Part shown: positions 50,227 to 59,502 of the stretch, in pieces | How the letters are laid out: the number at the start of each line of letters is the position of its first letter | Numbering within the stretch: position 1 is the first letter of the stretch | Origin: Actinophytocola sp045807065 | GTDB lineage: Bacteria; Actinomycetota; Actinomycetes; Mycobacteriales; Pseudonocardiaceae | Direction: 5' to 3' | Assembly (NCBI RefSeq): GCF_045807065.1 | Contig: NZ_JBJMIE010000212.1 | Span: forward strand, 1 to 64,000 | Length of the DNA stretch: 64,000 bases | The notes under the pieces: model-generated | What the model was told of the DNA's origin: nothing | Database searches by the model: none | What the model saw: only the letters and a program-made list of their open reading frames with translations | Position numbers and translations under genes: made by a program

Positions 50227-52218
50227 ATGCCCATCGACTTCGCCGCGATCGCGGCACGGTTCGCCGTGGCCTTCGCCGCACAGCTGAAGAACGCGGTCAC
50301 CGCGCAGAAGAGCCTGGAGAAGGCGCTGGGCCGCCGCCGCGACGCCGCCCGCCTGGTGGACCGGGCGACCGGCGGGTTCCCGATCGTGCGCTTCTACGAC
50401 GGCGCCGTCAGCCTCGTGCTGCCGCCGAACCAGCGCGCCCTGCTCACGCTCGCGACCCCGCCGCTCTCGGTCGGCCAGGGGCTCGCGGCGGGCGGCCACG
50501 ACTTCCTCGACGGGCTCGCCCTGGCCACGGCGCCGTTGCGCGGTGACAGCCAGGAGACCGCGATCGCCCGGTTCCTGACCGGCGCCGACAGCGCGCTCAG
50601 GGAGGTCGAGGCCTCGCTCGTCCGGTTCGAGAAGGCCGGTCCGCAGATGTTCGACCCCAACCGGCGCACCGCGTCCGACCTCTTCGGACTCGCCGCGCTC
50701 GGCTTCCGCGCGCTGGCCGAGGCGAGCAGGCGGAGCGGGGAGCTCCAGCGGCTCACCGAACAGCTGGCCGCCACCACGGGGGTGCTCGGCATGGCCCTGC
50801 CCGTGCCGGCGGCGCCGGACGGCGGCGCGGCGGCGAGCACCCGGAGCATGGCCGAGACCATGGACGCGCTCGCGTACGAGGTGGTCGCGGGCATCGTCGT
50901 CATCGGCACGCTGCCGGGGCTCATCGAGGACCTGGTGACCGGCCTGGTGCCGTGGCTGGAGCTGGTGGTCCTCGGTGAGCTGTCCGCCATCGAACAGCAC
51001 GTGCTCGACTTCCGCGCCGCCGCGTTCGAGGCGGTGTTCGGCGGGCTGACCCGGCTCGCCGACCGGGGCACGCACCTGATCAGCGGCGCGCACTACGTCA
51101 TCGCCGCCCACGTGACCTTCGAGCTGAGGTTCCTCCGCGTGTTCGCCACCGAGCTGGCCGTCGGCGTGCGGGACTTCATCCACGGGCTGACGGAGTTCCT
51201 CGGCGACGTGGTCGACCTGGTGCGCTGGCTGCCGACCCTGCTCCAGGCCGTCACCGGGTTCGAGCTGACCAGGATCGGCAGTTCGGCGCTGGGCTGGGTG
51301 ACCGAACACAGCATCAACGTCTCCCTGGACAACCTGCTCGACGACGACGGCACCGGGGTGAACCGGACGCTGCAGGCCCGGCTGAACTGGCTCATCGACA
51401 AGTTCGAGGGCGCCCTGCGCAAGGCCCACGAGAACAGGGTGGTCCGCTGGGTGGCCGGCGACTACGTCGAGCGCGGCCTCCGCGCGGTCGCCAGTGCGCG
51501 GTGGCTGGTGCGGGAGCTGTTCGTGAGTGGCGGCCCGACCGACGCCATCCCGCGGCTGCCCGAGGCCGCGCCGCTGGTGTTCCACTCCGACTTCCCGAAC
51601 CTCGGCGAGACGTTCTTCGGTGCCCCGACGCGCGCGGGAGTCGTCGGCGGGGTCGAGCGGATCGAGCGGGCACTGCGCACCGGCGTGGGCACCGCGCTGA
51701 ACCGGACCGCACGCGCCTTCACCGACCTGGCCGGTGAGTTCGCGACGGAGGCCACCCGGTCGGCCACGGTGGACACCCGCCTGGCGCGGGTCGCCGAGCA
51801 GTCGGACCGCCTGGCCGACACGGTGTTCGGGCCCGAGGTGGCCGCCGAGCGCCGCGAGCGGCCCGAGGAGGCGGTCGCGCGCGCGTTGGAGTCCTGGCTG
51901 GCCACCGGCGGGTTCCTGCTCGTCGGCGAGGTCATCCCCGGCTACGTGGCGGAGCTGGCCGCGCACTGGCGGGCAACCCTGGCCGAGGGCACCGAGCTCA
52001 CCGCGGAGCTGACACCGACGTCCCCGCACATCCTGCGCAGGCGCGCGACGCTCGGCAAGGTCGCGCTGCCCCGGCTGACGCTGCACGGCGGCGTCGGCAC
52101 CGAGCTGGACGAGGAGTTCGCCGACGCCGTCGCCGACCGGTTCGCCGGTGCGGTGCGCGACGCCTACGAGACAGGGCAACGAAAACTCGCCGGCCTGGCC
52201 GCGATCGGAGGTGACTGA
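50227..52218 (+). CDS. Long helical eCIS protein 2 (tape-measure position)
   Basis: The 663-residue protein begins one base after the previous stop. It is alpha-helical throughout with several hydrophobic stretches (for example IVVIGTLPGLIEDLVTGLV) and many amphipathic helices. Near the C-terminus a segment (RLADTVFGPEVA, PEEAVARALESWLATGGF) resembles LAENLVVGERVR-GLEAIATAYEGWLTGGG of the next protein, so the two share a related end domain. No signal peptide. Probably functions as a set with its neighbours; specific role unknown. Confidence 0.7.
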   Translation: MPIDFAAIAARFAVAFAAQLKNAVTAQKSLEKALGRRRDAARLVDRATGGFPIVRFYDGAVSLVLPPNQRALLTLATPPLSVGQGLAAGGHDFLDGLALATAPLRGDSQETAIARFLTGADSALREVEASLVRFEKAGPQMFDPNRRTASDLFGLAALGFRALAEASRRSGELQRLTEQLAATTGVLGMALPVPAAPDGGAAASTRSMAETMDALAYEVVAGIVVIGTLPGLIEDLVTGLVPWLELVVLGELSAIEQHVLDFRAAAFEAVFGGLTRLADRGTHLISGAHYVIAAHVTFELRFLRVFATELAVGVRDFIHGLTEFLGDVVDLVRWLPTLLQAVTGFELTRIGSSALGWVTEHSINVSLDNLLDDDGTGVNRTLQARLNWLIDKFEGALRKAHENRVVRWVAGDYVERGLRAVASARWLVRELFVSGGPTDAIPRLPEAAPLVFHSDFPNLGETFFGAPTRAGVVGGVERIERALRTGVGTALNRTARAFTDLAGEFATEATRSATVDTRLARVAEQSDRLADTVFGPEVAAERRERPEEAVARALESWLATGGFLLVGEVIPGYVAELAAHWRATLAEGTELTAELTPTSPHILRRRATLGKVALPRLTLHGGVGTELDEEFADAVADRFAGAVRDAYETGQRKLAGLAAIGGD

Positions 52219-54068
52219 TGGGTGAGGAGGAGCTGATCACGCAACTGGGCCTGCTGCTCACGCAGACCCGGTTCGCGCGCCGGGCGCTGGAGGACATCGA
52301 GCGGGCCACCTCGACCTACGCCACGTTCACGTTCACCTCGGTGATCGCCGCCGGACCGAAGTTCGGCGAACCGCCGCTGTTCGACGGCGCGCTCAAGGTG
52401 CACGTGGTCAACATCTCCGACCTCGCGCCGGGCGCCGGGTTCGGGAGCTTCATCGAGGGGCTGCTCGGCGGTGCGGGCCGCCTGGTGGGCAACCTCGTCG
52501 GGGGTGCGGTCGGCGGCACGGTCGGCACCCTGTCGATCATCGGCGCGCTGCCGACGATCCACGCCATCGCCGAGAAGGTGCAGCACATCCTGGAGCTGCT
52601 CAGCATCGACGCCGCGCCGCCGCCGGCCAGGACGGACGAGCGCGGTGCGCCCGTCGGCGGCTCGGACCTGGTCACCCAGCTGGCCGCCATCAGGTCCGCC
52701 GTGGACGGGCTCACCGGACTCTTCCTGGCCGCCGGCGGGAAACCCGAGCAGGCCGCGGCCACGTCGAACCTGCCGAGCACACCGCAGGGCGCGTCCTGGC
52801 TGCGGATGCTGGACAGCGCCACGGTGACGCTGTCCGCGACCGCCCGGCTCGTGGACGGGCTGATCATCGCGCTGCCGCTGGTGATCGGCTCGGTCTCGTG
52901 GCTGATCTCCCGGCTCGGCGACCTGCGGCTGGCGGTCGCGGAGTTCCTGCGGTTCGCGTTGCGCAACGCGCTCCTGTTGCGCGGCACGGTGTTGGTGACG
53001 GCGTTCGACACCCTCGCCATGGTGGCCAGGATGGGCGCCACCGTGATCGGCATCCTGCAGTCCACTGTGGACGGGATCGTCTCGGCGCTGTTCGACACGG
53101 TGCGCGAGGCGCTGCTCGCGGTGTTCGACCTCGGCGCGGTGCTCGGCGGCGCGGTCAAGAAGACCGTGGACGAGCTGCTGAACTGGCTGGTGCCGACCGT
53201 CGACGTCGTACTGCGCAACCTCGCCGACCTGCGGGTGTTCCGCGTGATCACCCACGTCATCCGGATCCTGCCGGCCATCCTGCCGCCGATCTTCGAGCTG
53301 GCGACGGACAAGCAGATGGCCACCGAGCGGCCGGTCGAGTTCAAGATGTTGCAGGACGCCGCGAAGCTGCCGTTCCTGGCGCCGGTGACACCCGCCGCCA
53401 CCGGGGCGGGCAGGCCGGCCATCCCACCGCCGATGCCCGACTTCCGCGCCATCCTGAGCGACCCCGCGCTGACGGGCCGCGCCACCGGCCCGCTGGACCG
53501 GATGCAGCAGGTCGTCTCGGACGGACTGCGGATCCTCGCCGACGACGCGAAGAACGGCCTGCGCGGCGTCGCGGGCAGGCTGGACGCGGCCGCCGCCGAG
53601 GAGGCGCGGCTGTCCGACACCACGCTGGGGCGGCACCTCGCGTCCGTGCGTGCGCAGTCCACCGCGCTCGCCGAGAACCTCGTCGTCGGTGAGCGGGTCC
53701 GACCCGAGACCGGGCTGGAGGCCATCGCCACCGCGTACGAGGGCTGGCTGACCGGCGGTGGGCTGAACACGTTGCTGGGCAAGATAACCGAACACTTCAG
53801 CAGCGCCGAGGGCCGGGCCGGGATCCCGGCCCGCATCGCCGAGAGCGGGATGGTCCGGCCGCGGGCCACCGTGCAGATCGACGAGGTGGTCATCGACATC
53901 GAGGGCCCGGCGCGAGAACCCGTTCAGCAGGCGCCGCAACCGGCGCCGCCGCAGGGTCCCGGCGACTTCCCCGTGCCGGCCGACCGCGACGACATGGAGC
54001 GGCTCGCCCGCATGTGGTTCGACTACGACCAGCGCGGCGGCGGCAGCCGGCTGCCCTTCCCGATCTAG
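52218..54068 (+). CDS. Long helical eCIS protein 3 (tape-measure position)
   Basis: The 616-residue protein's ATG overlaps the previous stop (TGATG). The N-terminus (LGLLLTQTRFARRALEDIE, then KVHVVNISDLAPG) echoes the VNI-x-EL block of protein 1. A glycine-rich hydrophobic patch follows (LLGGAGRLVGNLVGGAVGG), then long hydrophobic helices, the shared C-terminal domain and a Pro-rich tail ending RLPFPI. Three consecutive large proteins of this kind totalling ~1850 residues replace the single tape-measure gene of most contractile systems. Confidence 0.7.
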   Translation: MGEEELITQLGLLLTQTRFARRALEDIERATSTYATFTFTSVIAAGPKFGEPPLFDGALKVHVVNISDLAPGAGFGSFIEGLLGGAGRLVGNLVGGAVGGTVGTLSIIGALPTIHAIAEKVQHILELLSIDAAPPPARTDERGAPVGGSDLVTQLAAIRSAVDGLTGLFLAAGGKPEQAAATSNLPSTPQGASWLRMLDSATVTLSATARLVDGLIIALPLVIGSVSWLISRLGDLRLAVAEFLRFALRNALLLRGTVLVTAFDTLAMVARMGATVIGILQSTVDGIVSALFDTVREALLAVFDLGAVLGGAVKKTVDELLNWLVPTVDVVLRNLADLRVFRVITHVIRILPAILPPIFELATDKQMATERPVEFKMLQDAAKLPFLAPVTPAATGAGRPAIPPPMPDFRAILSDPALTGRATGPLDRMQQVVSDGLRILADDAKNGLRGVAGRLDAAAAEEARLSDTTLGRHLASVRAQSTALAENLVVGERVRPETGLEAIATAYEGWLTGGGLNTLLGKITEHFSSAEGRAGIPARIAESGMVRPRATVQIDEVVIDIEGPAREPVQQAPQPAPPQGPGDFPVPADRDDMERLARMWFDYDQRGGGSRLPFPI

Positions 54069-54076
54069 GAGACGCC

Positions 54077-54814
54077 ATGAACCGCAAGACCGGCTACCTG
54101 GCCAACCTGCTCAACGTCCCGCCGCTGATCTTCAAGTTCCAGTTCAACCCGGAGCTGCTGTCGGAGAAGAAGAGCTACGGCTACCGGGAGACGCAGAACT
54201 TCGGCAAGTGGGAGTTCGACCGGACCTCCGCCGCGAGCGGCTTCGGCAAGGTCTTCGGCGCGCTGGACGATCTCAAGGAGTTCGGCAGCCTGCTGGTCGG
54301 CACGAAGGCGCTGGAGGCGGATGCCGGCAAGCCACGCACGTTCGCGCTCGACTTCGCCCTGGACGCGCGGAACCTGCCCGACATCACCGAACCCGGCACC
54401 CCGGTCGAGGGCGACGAGCGGTTCGGTGGACGGATCGAGCCGAGCCTGGCCGTGCTGCGCTCGTTCATGAACCCGTCCTGGGACCCGATCAGCGACGTGC
54501 TGGCCTGGTTCACCGGGCAGAAGAAGTTCTGCCCGCCGACCCGGCCGCCGCTGTGCACGCTGAAGATCGGCGACGTCGACCTCGACTGCGTGATGACCGA
54601 CCTCAACATCAAGGTCACCAAGTTCAAGCCCGACCTCACGCCGGAACGCGCCGAGGTGAGCCTGACGCTCAACGAGCAGACCCAGTCGATCTCCACCTCG
54701 CTCGACGTGATCGGCCGCCTGGTCGAGGTCGGCAAGTCCTTCGGCCAGCTCACCGGCGAGGACTGGGTGCAGTCCGTGCCCGGCGCCGGACTGGTCCAGA
54801 CCATCTTCTCGTGA
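54077..54814 (+). CDS. eCIS tube-initiator/cap protein (CIS_tube, Afp7 N-terminal-like)
   Basis: The 245-residue protein with AGGAG upstream contains PLIFKFQFNPELLSEKKSYG, the hallmark N-terminus of the CIS_tube family that links inner tube to the baseplate hub. Further blocks (FALDFALDARNLPDIT, RAEVSLTLNEQTQSI) fit the tube fold. In Afp7 this domain is fused to LysM; here LysM is the next, separate gene. Confidence 0.85.
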   Translation: MNRKTGYLANLLNVPPLIFKFQFNPELLSEKKSYGYRETQNFGKWEFDRTSAASGFGKVFGALDDLKEFGSLLVGTKALEADAGKPRTFALDFALDARNLPDITEPGTPVEGDERFGGRIEPSLAVLRSFMNPSWDPISDVLAWFTGQKKFCPPTRPPLCTLKIGDVDLDCVMTDLNIKVTKFKPDLTPERAEVSLTLNEQTQSISTSLDVIGRLVEVGKSFGQLTGEDWVQSVPGAGLVQTIFS

Positions 54815-54827
54815 CAGGGGGAACGCG

Positions 54828-55145
54828 ATGACAGTGGGGATCACCTCCCGGTACCGGGGCCTGGACACCTACGACGCGACCGACGCGAACGGGGTCGTGC
54901 ACCCGACCGTGGCCATCCGCCGGTACACGCCACCGCCCGCCGACGCGGTCGACTACCAGCACCAGGTCACGGGTGTGGAGGGCGTCGAGTACCTGGCGTG
55001 GCGCTTCTACGGCAACAGCGAGGTGTGGTGGCGGATCGCCGACGCGAACCCGGCCCGCTTCCCGCTGAGCCTGCGCCCCGGCGACGTCGAGGCGATCCCG
55101 GCCGGCGGCGCGTCCGCCGTGCTCGACCGCGAGCGGGTGTTCTGA
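54828..55145 (+). CDS. eCIS LysM/gpX-like baseplate protein
   Basis: This 105-residue protein has a LysM-like core ending VEYLAWRFYGNSEVWWRIAD and SLRPGDVEAIPAG, as in P2 gpX and Afp7 C-termini. It starts 13 bp after the tube-cap gene and its stop overlaps the gpD-like start (TGATG). It probably clamps the hub between tube cap and spike. Confidence 0.85.
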   Translation: MTVGITSRYRGLDTYDATDANGVVHPTVAIRRYTPPPADAVDYQHQVTGVEGVEYLAWRFYGNSEVWWRIADANPARFPLSLRPGDVEAIPAGGASAVLDRERVF

Positions 55146-56305
55146 TGAGTGGGCCCGCGGACGAGACCGCGGTCGCCCTGCTGAGGGTGAGCGCGGACGG
55201 GCGCGACTGGCGGGAGGTGTCGCCGCCGGTGCAGTCGGTCGACGTCGAGGACCACGACCGGTTGACCGACAAGGCCACGATCGTGCTGGACGACAACACC
55301 GGGGTACTCGCCGACGCCTCCTTCGAGGGCCTCGAGGTGCGGCTCACCATGGGTTGGCAGGCGGAGCCGGCGACCATCTTCGAGGGCGAGATCATCGGCT
55401 CGCGGGTGATCGCCGCGCCGGGTGGCCAGAAGATCGAGCTGACCGCGCTGGACTTCACCAACCGCATGGCCCGGCACACGCCGAACCCGCCGATGGTGTG
55501 GCACAACGGCGAGCGCCTGTCCGAGGTGCTCAAGTCCATTGTGGAGCGGACCGGGAACCGGATCGTCGCGAAGCAGATCGAGCCGACCGAGGACCTGCGG
55601 TTCGACGAGGCGCACCCGCTGCGGCAGGCCAACGTCAACGACTGGGAGTTCGTGCTCGACCTGGCGAGGCGGCAGAACTGCCTCGCGTTCGTCGAGTTCG
55701 ACGGCAAGGACGCGTCCAAGTTCTACTTCGTGCCCGTCGCCAAGGTCGGGACCGCGGAGCCGTTCGGTGAGCTGCGGTACTGCCGCGGCACCGGCGAGCT
55801 GATCGAGTTCGACTACGAGCGGATCAGCTCCGGCGCGCTTCCCCTGCGTGGCGCCAGCACCATCGACCCGGCGTCCGGCCAGGTGGTCACCGCACCCGCA
55901 CCCGCCGCCCCACCCCGGCCGGCCGTGCCGGCGCCGGCCACGAGCCGCGACCGCGACCTCGGCGCGGGCAGGCGCGCCGCCCTGGAGGCGTTGACCGAGC
56001 TGGCCGCCGCCACCAACGACCGCCTCCAGCAGCCGACCGAGCAGGTGGCCGGCGCGGCGGCCGACCCGGGCGCGGACGCGGCACGCGTGGTGCCCGACCC
56101 GACCAGGAAGCTGGGGCTGTCCGGCCGGGGCGTGGCCAGCGGCACGGTGCACCTGCGGGCCAAGTCGCGGGTGCGGATCAGCGGCGTCGCGCCGTGGGCC
56201 GAGGGCGCCTGGTACGTCACCAAGGTCAACCACGTCTACACGCGCGAGCGGATCAACAACCGCACCAGGTCCAGCTACTTCAGCAAGTTCACGGCGACCA
56301 TGTGA
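55145..56305 (+). CDS. eCIS baseplate hub, gpD/VgrG-N-like
   Basis: The 386-residue protein resembles phage late-control gpD and gp27/VgrG hub domains: VEDHDRLTDKATIVLDDN, the LTALDFTNRMARH beta-barrel strand, WEFVLDLARRQNCLAFVEFD, and a C-terminal VNHVYTRERINNRTRSSY. An Ala/Pro-rich linker at ~245-270 splits the hub. It forms the trimeric base on which the spike (next gene) sits. Afp8 fuses both parts; here they are separate. Confidence 0.9.
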   Translation: MSGPADETAVALLRVSADGRDWREVSPPVQSVDVEDHDRLTDKATIVLDDNTGVLADASFEGLEVRLTMGWQAEPATIFEGEIIGSRVIAAPGGQKIELTALDFTNRMARHTPNPPMVWHNGERLSEVLKSIVERTGNRIVAKQIEPTEDLRFDEAHPLRQANVNDWEFVLDLARRQNCLAFVEFDGKDASKFYFVPVAKVGTAEPFGELRYCRGTGELIEFDYERISSGALPLRGASTIDPASGQVVTAPAPAAPPRPAVPAPATSRDRDLGAGRRAALEALTELAAATNDRLQQPTEQVAGAAADPGADAARVVPDPTRKLGLSGRGVASGTVHLRAKSRVRISGVAPWAEGAWYVTKVNHVYTRERINNRTRSSYFSKFTATM

Positions 56306-56311
56306 GGCAGC

Positions 56312-57169
56312 GTGCTGAGCGACGAACTGGGCCGGCATGTCGGCCGCTACTACGGCAAGTACCGCGGCAAGGTCGCCGACAACGCGGACGAGAAGTTCCG
56401 CGGCACCCTGATGGTGATCGTGCCGTCGGTGTTCGGCGACGCGACCCCGGTGCCGGCCGCGCCCTGCCTGCCGTACGGGCACTTCTACGTGCCGCCGGTC
56501 GGCACGGACGTGTGGGTCGAGTTCGAGGCGGGCGACATCGCGAGCCCGCTGTGGGTCGGCGTCTGGTACCCGGACGGGGCCGCGCCGGTCGAGGCGCGGG
56601 TGTCCCCGCCGGAGCACCGCGTGATCCAGACGGCCGCCGGCCACACGATCGAGATCGTCGACACCGACGGCGAGGAGCAGATCCTCATCCGCCACGCCAC
56701 GGACGCGTTCGTCCAGATCGACCACAACGGCAGCGTCCTGCTCGCCAACCCGAAGGGCTCGCACCTGCACCTGGACGCGGAGAACGAGAAGGCGACGCTC
56801 GTCGAGGCACACGGCAACCACCTCGCCATGGGGGAGAAGGGCACCGCGCTCGTCAATCCCAAGGGGACGGTCGTCAACGTGGTGGACGACACCGTGCACA
56901 TCAGCGCGGCCAAGGTGATCCTCAACGCCACCACGGTCGCCCTGGGCAACGGCGCCGCCGAGCCGACGATCCTGGCCAACGCGTTCAACGCGCTGTGGGA
57001 CGCGGTGCTCAACCACACCCATCCGATCGCCGGCCTCACGGTCACCGGGACCTGCCCGGCCGGCGCGGTCGCCGGGACCGCCGTCGGCACCTCCAGCACC
57101 TCCCCGGCTCTGGGGCCGATGAAGCTGGTGCCCGGCACGCACCTCACCAGCTCCGTGGTGGTGAAGTGA
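56312..57169 (+). CDS. eCIS spike protein, gpV/gp5-like
   Basis: The 285-residue protein starts at GTG 56312 behind GAGGCAG. An N-terminal OB-fold (GTLMVIVPSVFGD, VEFEAGDIASPLWVGVWYPD) is followed by repeated beta-helix segments (VQIDHNGSVLLANPKG, LVNPKGTVVNVVDDTV), as in gp5/VgrG spikes. A Thr/Ala-rich end follows (TVTGTCPAGAVAGTAVG). It is the central puncturing needle. Its stop overlaps the polyproline gene start. Confidence 0.9.
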   Translation: MLSDELGRHVGRYYGKYRGKVADNADEKFRGTLMVIVPSVFGDATPVPAAPCLPYGHFYVPPVGTDVWVEFEAGDIASPLWVGVWYPDGAAPVEARVSPPEHRVIQTAAGHTIEIVDTDGEEQILIRHATDAFVQIDHNGSVLLANPKGSHLHLDAENEKATLVEAHGNHLAMGEKGTALVNPKGTVVNVVDDTVHISAAKVILNATTVALGNGAAEPTILANAFNALWDAVLNHTHPIAGLTVTGTCPAGAVAGTAVGTSSTSPALGPMKLVPGTHLTSSVVVK

Positions 57170-57516
57170 TGAGCCGCTGCAACTTCCCGCCGTTCCCGGA
57201 CATCCCGCTCCCGACCCCACCCGGGCTCCCGGAGATCCCACAGCTGCCGGCACTTCCGCAACTGTCCCTGCCGGACCTCCCGGGCCTGCCGGCGCCGAAG
57301 ATCCCCGACATCCCACTCCCGTCGCCGCCGGGCCTGCCCGAGATCCCTCAGCTGCCGGCACTTCCGCAACTGTCCATACCGGACCTGCCCGGGATCCCCG
57401 CGCCCGCGGTGCCGGCCATCCCGATCCCGTCCGTGGCAGTGCCCGGGCTACCGGCCCTCCCGCAGCTCCCGCCCCTGCCCCAACCGCCCGCGTTGCCCGC
57501 GTGCCCGCTCGACTAG
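57169..57516 (+). CDS. Polyproline repeat protein in spike-tip (PAAR) position
   Basis: The 115-residue protein is almost entirely Pro/Leu/Ile in a PxLP-like pattern. A 36-residue unit is repeated nearly exactly (residues 10-45 and 46-81; PDIPLP-PPGLPEIPQ then LPALPQLS-PDLPG-PAP), then further PALP/PQLP turns. There are two cysteines, one near each end (4 and 112). The ATG overlaps the spike stop. PAAR tip genes normally lie here, but no PAAR motif is present. It may sheath or sharpen the spike, act as a cargo connector, or be a rigid polyproline rod. Confidence 0.75.
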   Translation: MSRCNFPPFPDIPLPTPPGLPEIPQLPALPQLSLPDLPGLPAPKIPDIPLPSPPGLPEIPQLPALPQLSIPDLPGIPAPAVPAIPIPSVAVPGLPALPQLPPLPQPPALPACPLD

Positions 57517-57524
57517 GAGACCGC

Positions 57525-57890
57525 ATGACCGAGCCACGAGGATCGGCCTTCCCGTTCCGGATCGACCAGCGGACCGGCGGCGTCGCGATGACCGAGGGCC
57601 CCGACAAGATCCGCGACGACCTCCGGGTGCTGCTCGGCACCCGGCTGGGCGAACGCCCGATGCTGCGCGAGTTCGGCACCCGCATCAACGCGCTGGTGCA
57701 CGAACCGGACGACGACGTCACCGCCGACCTGCTCCGCAAACAGGCCCACGAGGCCGTCGTGCGCTGGGAGCGCCGGGTGATCGTCACCCGCGCCACCGTC
57801 GACCGCAGCGACGGCGAGCTGCGCCTGGTCCTCGGCTACGTGCACTCGGACCGCCCGGTGGCCGCCGAGATGATCATCCCGTTGGTGTGA
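57525..57890 (+). CDS. eCIS baseplate wedge, gp25-like
   Basis: The 121-residue gp25/GpW-family protein has IRDDLRVLLGTRLGERPMLREFG, the diagnostic EPR-like loop here as GERPM-REFG, and INALVHEPDDDV. AGGAG precedes the ATG. It is a conserved wedge component (Afp9) that joins sheath to baseplate. Confidence 0.93.
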   Translation: MTEPRGSAFPFRIDQRTGGVAMTEGPDKIRDDLRVLLGTRLGERPMLREFGTRINALVHEPDDDVTADLLRKQAHEAVVRWERRVIVTRATVDRSDGELRLVLGYVHSDRPVAAEMIIPLV

Positions 57891-57897
57891 GGCACCC

Positions 57898-59502
57898 ATG
57901 ACCACTCCGGTACCCGCGATCGACTACACCGACAAGGACTTCCGCTCGCTGCGGGAGGCCATGCTGCGGCTCGCGCAGCAGCGGCTGCCCGAGTGGACGG
58001 ACCAGTCCCCGGCCGACCTCGGCATGCTGATGGTCGACCTGTTCGCCTACGTCGGTGACGTCGTCCTGTACTACCAGGACCGGATCGCGAGCGAGCTCTT
58101 CCCCAGCACGGCGACCGAACGCACCAGTGTGGTCGACCTGCTCCGGCTGATCGGCTACGAGCTGTCCCCGGCCACCCCGGCCGTCGCCGACCTGATGCTC
58201 ACCTTCCCGCTGCCGGCCGGCCCGCAGACGGTGAGCCTCCCGCACGGCGCCCGGTTCGCCACCACGAAGACCGACGACGGCGCGGCGGTCGAGTTCACCT
58301 ACCTCGGTCCGAAGCTCGACCTCGTCCTGCTGTCCGACCAGCTCCGGCCGGGCGTCGACGACGAGGGCAGGCCGGTCGTGCGGTACGACGGCCTGCCGGT
58401 GGAGCAGAGCCACGTCGTCGACCCGGTGGTGCTCGGCTCGTCCACCGGTGAGCCCAACCAGACCTTCCGCCTGCCCGACCAGGCCGTGGTCGTCGACTCG
58501 GTCGTGGTCGAGGTGCACGAGGGCGCCGGCTGGGTGACCTGGGACCGCCGCGACAGCCTGCTGTTCGACATCGCGCCGGACGGGCGCGCGGTGTTCGCGC
58601 ACCCCGAGGCCCGCACCTACCAGCTGCTGTTCGACGGCACCGGCACCGCCCACGTCGTGTTCGGGGCCGGCCGCCGCCCGCCGGTCGGCACCGGCAACGT
58701 GCGCGCGGGCTACCGCACCTGCCGCGGCGCCGCCGGCAACGTCGCGGCCGGCACGATCACCTCGGCCACCACGCAGGTCCCGTCGCTGCGTTCGGTCGTG
58801 AACCCGGGCGCGGCGGCCGGCGGCGGCGACGCGGAACGCTCGGACCACGCGATCCGGTACGCGCCGTTCGCCTTCCGCTCCACCAACCGCGCGGTGACCG
58901 CCAGCGACTACGTCGCGCTCGCGCAACGCACCGGCACGGTCGCGAAGGTCCGGGCCCGCAGCCTGTCCTGGAACCAGATCGACCTGTTCGTCGCGCCCAC
59001 CGGGGACACGCTGCGCCCGATCCCCGAGGCACTGCGCAACCGGCTGCTCGGGTACTTCGAGGACAAGCGGATGGCCGGCACGCTCGTCCGCGTCCTGGAC
59101 GCGCAGGCCGTCGCGATCGACATCTCCGTCGAACTGGTCGTCGACGAGCGGTTCGTGGCCGACGCGGTGGTCGCCGGCGTGGAGAAGGCCGTCGCCGGGC
59201 TGCTCGCGTTCGACACCGTCGACTTCGGGCACACGCTGTTCCAGAGCGACGTGTTCGCCGCCGCGGAGTCGGTGGACGGCGTGCTCGGCGCGACCGTCGG
59301 CCGCTTCCGCCGCCAGGACCGGCCCGCGCTGGACCTGGAGGCGGAGCTGGCGCGGTTCAACCTGCCGCCGCTGGCCCAGCTGCCGGCGTTCCTGCGGGAC
59401 GCGGTGTCCGTGGACGTCTCCGGTGACGGGCGCATCGACATCGGCGAGTTCGAGATCCCCGCCATCGGGCGGCTCGACGTGCGGGTCAGGACGGGTCCAT
59501 GA
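57898..59502 (+). CDS. eCIS baseplate protein J (gpJ/Afp11-like)
   Basis: The 534-residue protein opens with IDYTDKDFRSLREAML and DLFAYVGDVVLYYQDRIASE, standard for the baseplate-J family. It continues through SDHAIRYAPFAFRSTNRAVT, and ends with VFAAAESVDGVLGATV and GEFEIPAIGRLDV. It starts 7 bp after gp25 and its stop overlaps the next start (ATGA). It is the wedge subunit that contacts gp25 and gpI. Confidence 0.94.
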   Translation: MTTPVPAIDYTDKDFRSLREAMLRLAQQRLPEWTDQSPADLGMLMVDLFAYVGDVVLYYQDRIASELFPSTATERTSVVDLLRLIGYELSPATPAVADLMLTFPLPAGPQTVSLPHGARFATTKTDDGAAVEFTYLGPKLDLVLLSDQLRPGVDDEGRPVVRYDGLPVEQSHVVDPVVLGSSTGEPNQTFRLPDQAVVVDSVVVEVHEGAGWVTWDRRDSLLFDIAPDGRAVFAHPEARTYQLLFDGTGTAHVVFGAGRRPPVGTGNVRAGYRTCRGAAGNVAAGTITSATTQVPSLRSVVNPGAAAGGGDAERSDHAIRYAPFAFRSTNRAVTASDYVALAQRTGTVAKVRARSLSWNQIDLFVAPTGDTLRPIPEALRNRLLGYFEDKRMAGTLVRVLDAQAVAIDISVELVVDERFVADAVVAGVEKAVAGLLAFDTVDFGHTLFQSDVFAAAESVDGVLGATVGRFRRQDRPALDLEAELARFNLPPLAQLPAFLRDAVSVDVSGDGRIDIGEFEIPAIGRLDVRVRTGP

